64,000 nucleotides of DNA. Source: Bacillota bacterium. Its GTDB lineage: Bacteria > Bacillota > Clostridia > Christensenellales > Aristaeellaceae. The notes under the pieces are model-generated. The model saw nothing but the letters and a program-made list of their open reading frames with translations. It had not been told where the DNA came from and searched no databases. Every line of letters begins with the position of its first letter. Position 1 is the stretch's first letter. The position numbers were made by a program, and so were the translations under genes. Shown piece after piece: positions 63,598 to 64,000 of the stretch. The stretch lies in contig JASGUQ010000046.1 in NCBI GenBank assembly GCA_030057655.1, forward strand, positions 1-64,000, in the 5' to 3' direction.

Positions 63598-64000
63598 CCA
63601 AGACCGTCAAAAGCCTGCCTGCCCTGATCCTGGGCCTTGCCCTGATGGTCTTCCCGCGCTTTTTGCCGTCCGCTTTCCAGCTGTCGCCCGACGGCATGCA
63701 GGTGCTTGGCATCTTCCTGGGCGCTGTCGTCCTGTGGCTGTTTGTGGACATCTCCTGGCCCAGCGTCCTCACTTTAATGGCCTTGGCCCTGGTGCCTGGT
63801 GTTTCCACAAACGCGGTGATTTCAGCCTCCTTTGGCAATTCCACCATCTGGTTCCTGGTCTTCTCCTTCCTGATCACCTTTACCTTAAGTGAGACCGGCT
63901 TTTTAAGAAGGCTGGCTTTGGCCTTCCTGAACACCGGCTTCGCGCGCAGGGGCGCCTGGGCTTTTGTCATGATGTTCCTGCTGGCGGTGCTGGTTCTGGG
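63594..64000 (+). CDS. SLC13/DASS-type anion carrier, N-terminal part (cut by window end)
   Basis: The first 135 residues of a membrane protein are present and the gene runs off the window. It shows several hydrophobic helices and the segments VLWLFVDISWPSVLTLMALALVPG and SFGNSTIWFLVFSFLITFTLSETG. These resemble the start of divalent anion:sodium symporters and related SLC13 permeases. It begins by ATGA overlap with the M55 gene. The substrate is unknown and the end is not seen. Confidence 0.75.
   Translation, partial: MTKTVKSLPALILGLALMVFPRFLPSAFQLSPDGMQVLGIFLGAVVLWLFVDISWPSVLTLMALALVPGVSTNAVISASFGNSTIWFLVFSFLITFTLSETGFLRRLALAFLNTGFARRGAWAFVMMFLLAVLVL

Overview
The window reads as chromosomal DNA of an anaerobic, fairly GC-rich member of the Firmicutes (Clostridia). 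The grounds are strong AGGAGG-type ribosome binding sites, frequent GTG/TTG starts, a CtsR operator in front of clpB, the XpaC/TelA pair, an ECF-type vitamin transporter S component, a Clostridia-style LigA and a thioredoxin-reductase-like flavoprotein without an NADPH motif. Secreted proteins and both ABC substrate-binding proteins carry plain A-x-A signal peptides ending in AE/AEE. That style reminds me of Christensenellales-like gut Clostridia, but this placement is an inference. I see no rRNA, tRNA, CRISPR array, prophage or transposase gene. Almost all of the window is housekeeping or metabolic genes in short operons.

Layout. 1-5.5 kb: a sugar-type oxidoreductase, then a GH3 glycosidase with its AraC regulator, then a small secreted FN3-like protein. 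5.6-10.3 kb (minus strand): cyclase, glucose-6-phosphate dehydrogenase and a large secreted SH3/MucBP-like repeat protein. 10.4-13.8 kb: queH, a DUF2804 protein, an ECF S component and a PPK2 kinase. 14.0-15.3 kb: a sigma-70-like factor followed by three overlapping or adjacent small unknown genes. 15.3-22.7 kb: rplM-rpsI with a leader, an MFS transporter, an amino-acid ABC transporter, and a nucleoside/peptidase operon. 22.8-28.4 kb: a co-directional envelope and stress cluster (XpaC, TelA, LemA, TPM, alkaline-phosphatase superfamily, degenerate MBL fold). 28.6-32.8 kb: pcrA-ligA. 32.9-36.0 kb (minus strand): an RmlD-like reductase, an orphan PotD and tsaC/sua5, with a structured leader or small ORF in front of tsaC. 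36.4-39.7 kb: a CorC-type protein, a TrxR-like flavoprotein and a secreted unknown. 39.7-46.8 kb: a long collinear run tdh-kbl-trpS-hydrolase-P1 peptidase-acpS-nnr. 46.8-48.9 kb: a secreted 5'-nucleotidase bracketed by two copies of a roughly 165-bp structured repeat. 49.0-51.7 kb (minus strand): pgsA-guaB-NUDIX. 51.8-54.9 kb: an ATP-grasp/esterase pair, then lrgA-lrgB. 54.9-57.6 kb (minus strand): clpB under CtsR-type control. 57.7-64 kb: an AI-2E-family membrane protein, a degenerate ABC ATPase with a membrane partner, maltose phosphorylase, a DppA-type M55 peptidase and the start of an SLC13-type carrier cut by the window edge.

Points most worth following up: the sigma-factor locus whose last two small proteins share the motif G-[IF]-P-[QK]-E-A-A-x-E-[ML]-A-[KR]; the two inverted-repeat elements that begin exactly at the stop codons of the genes before them; the structured, terminator-ending leader upstream of tsaC; three enzymes or ATPases with eroded signature motifs (MBL fold, TrxR-like, ABC ATPase); and substrate-binding proteins without a lipobox. 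All assignments come from reading the sequence by eye. No database search or folding calculation was run.
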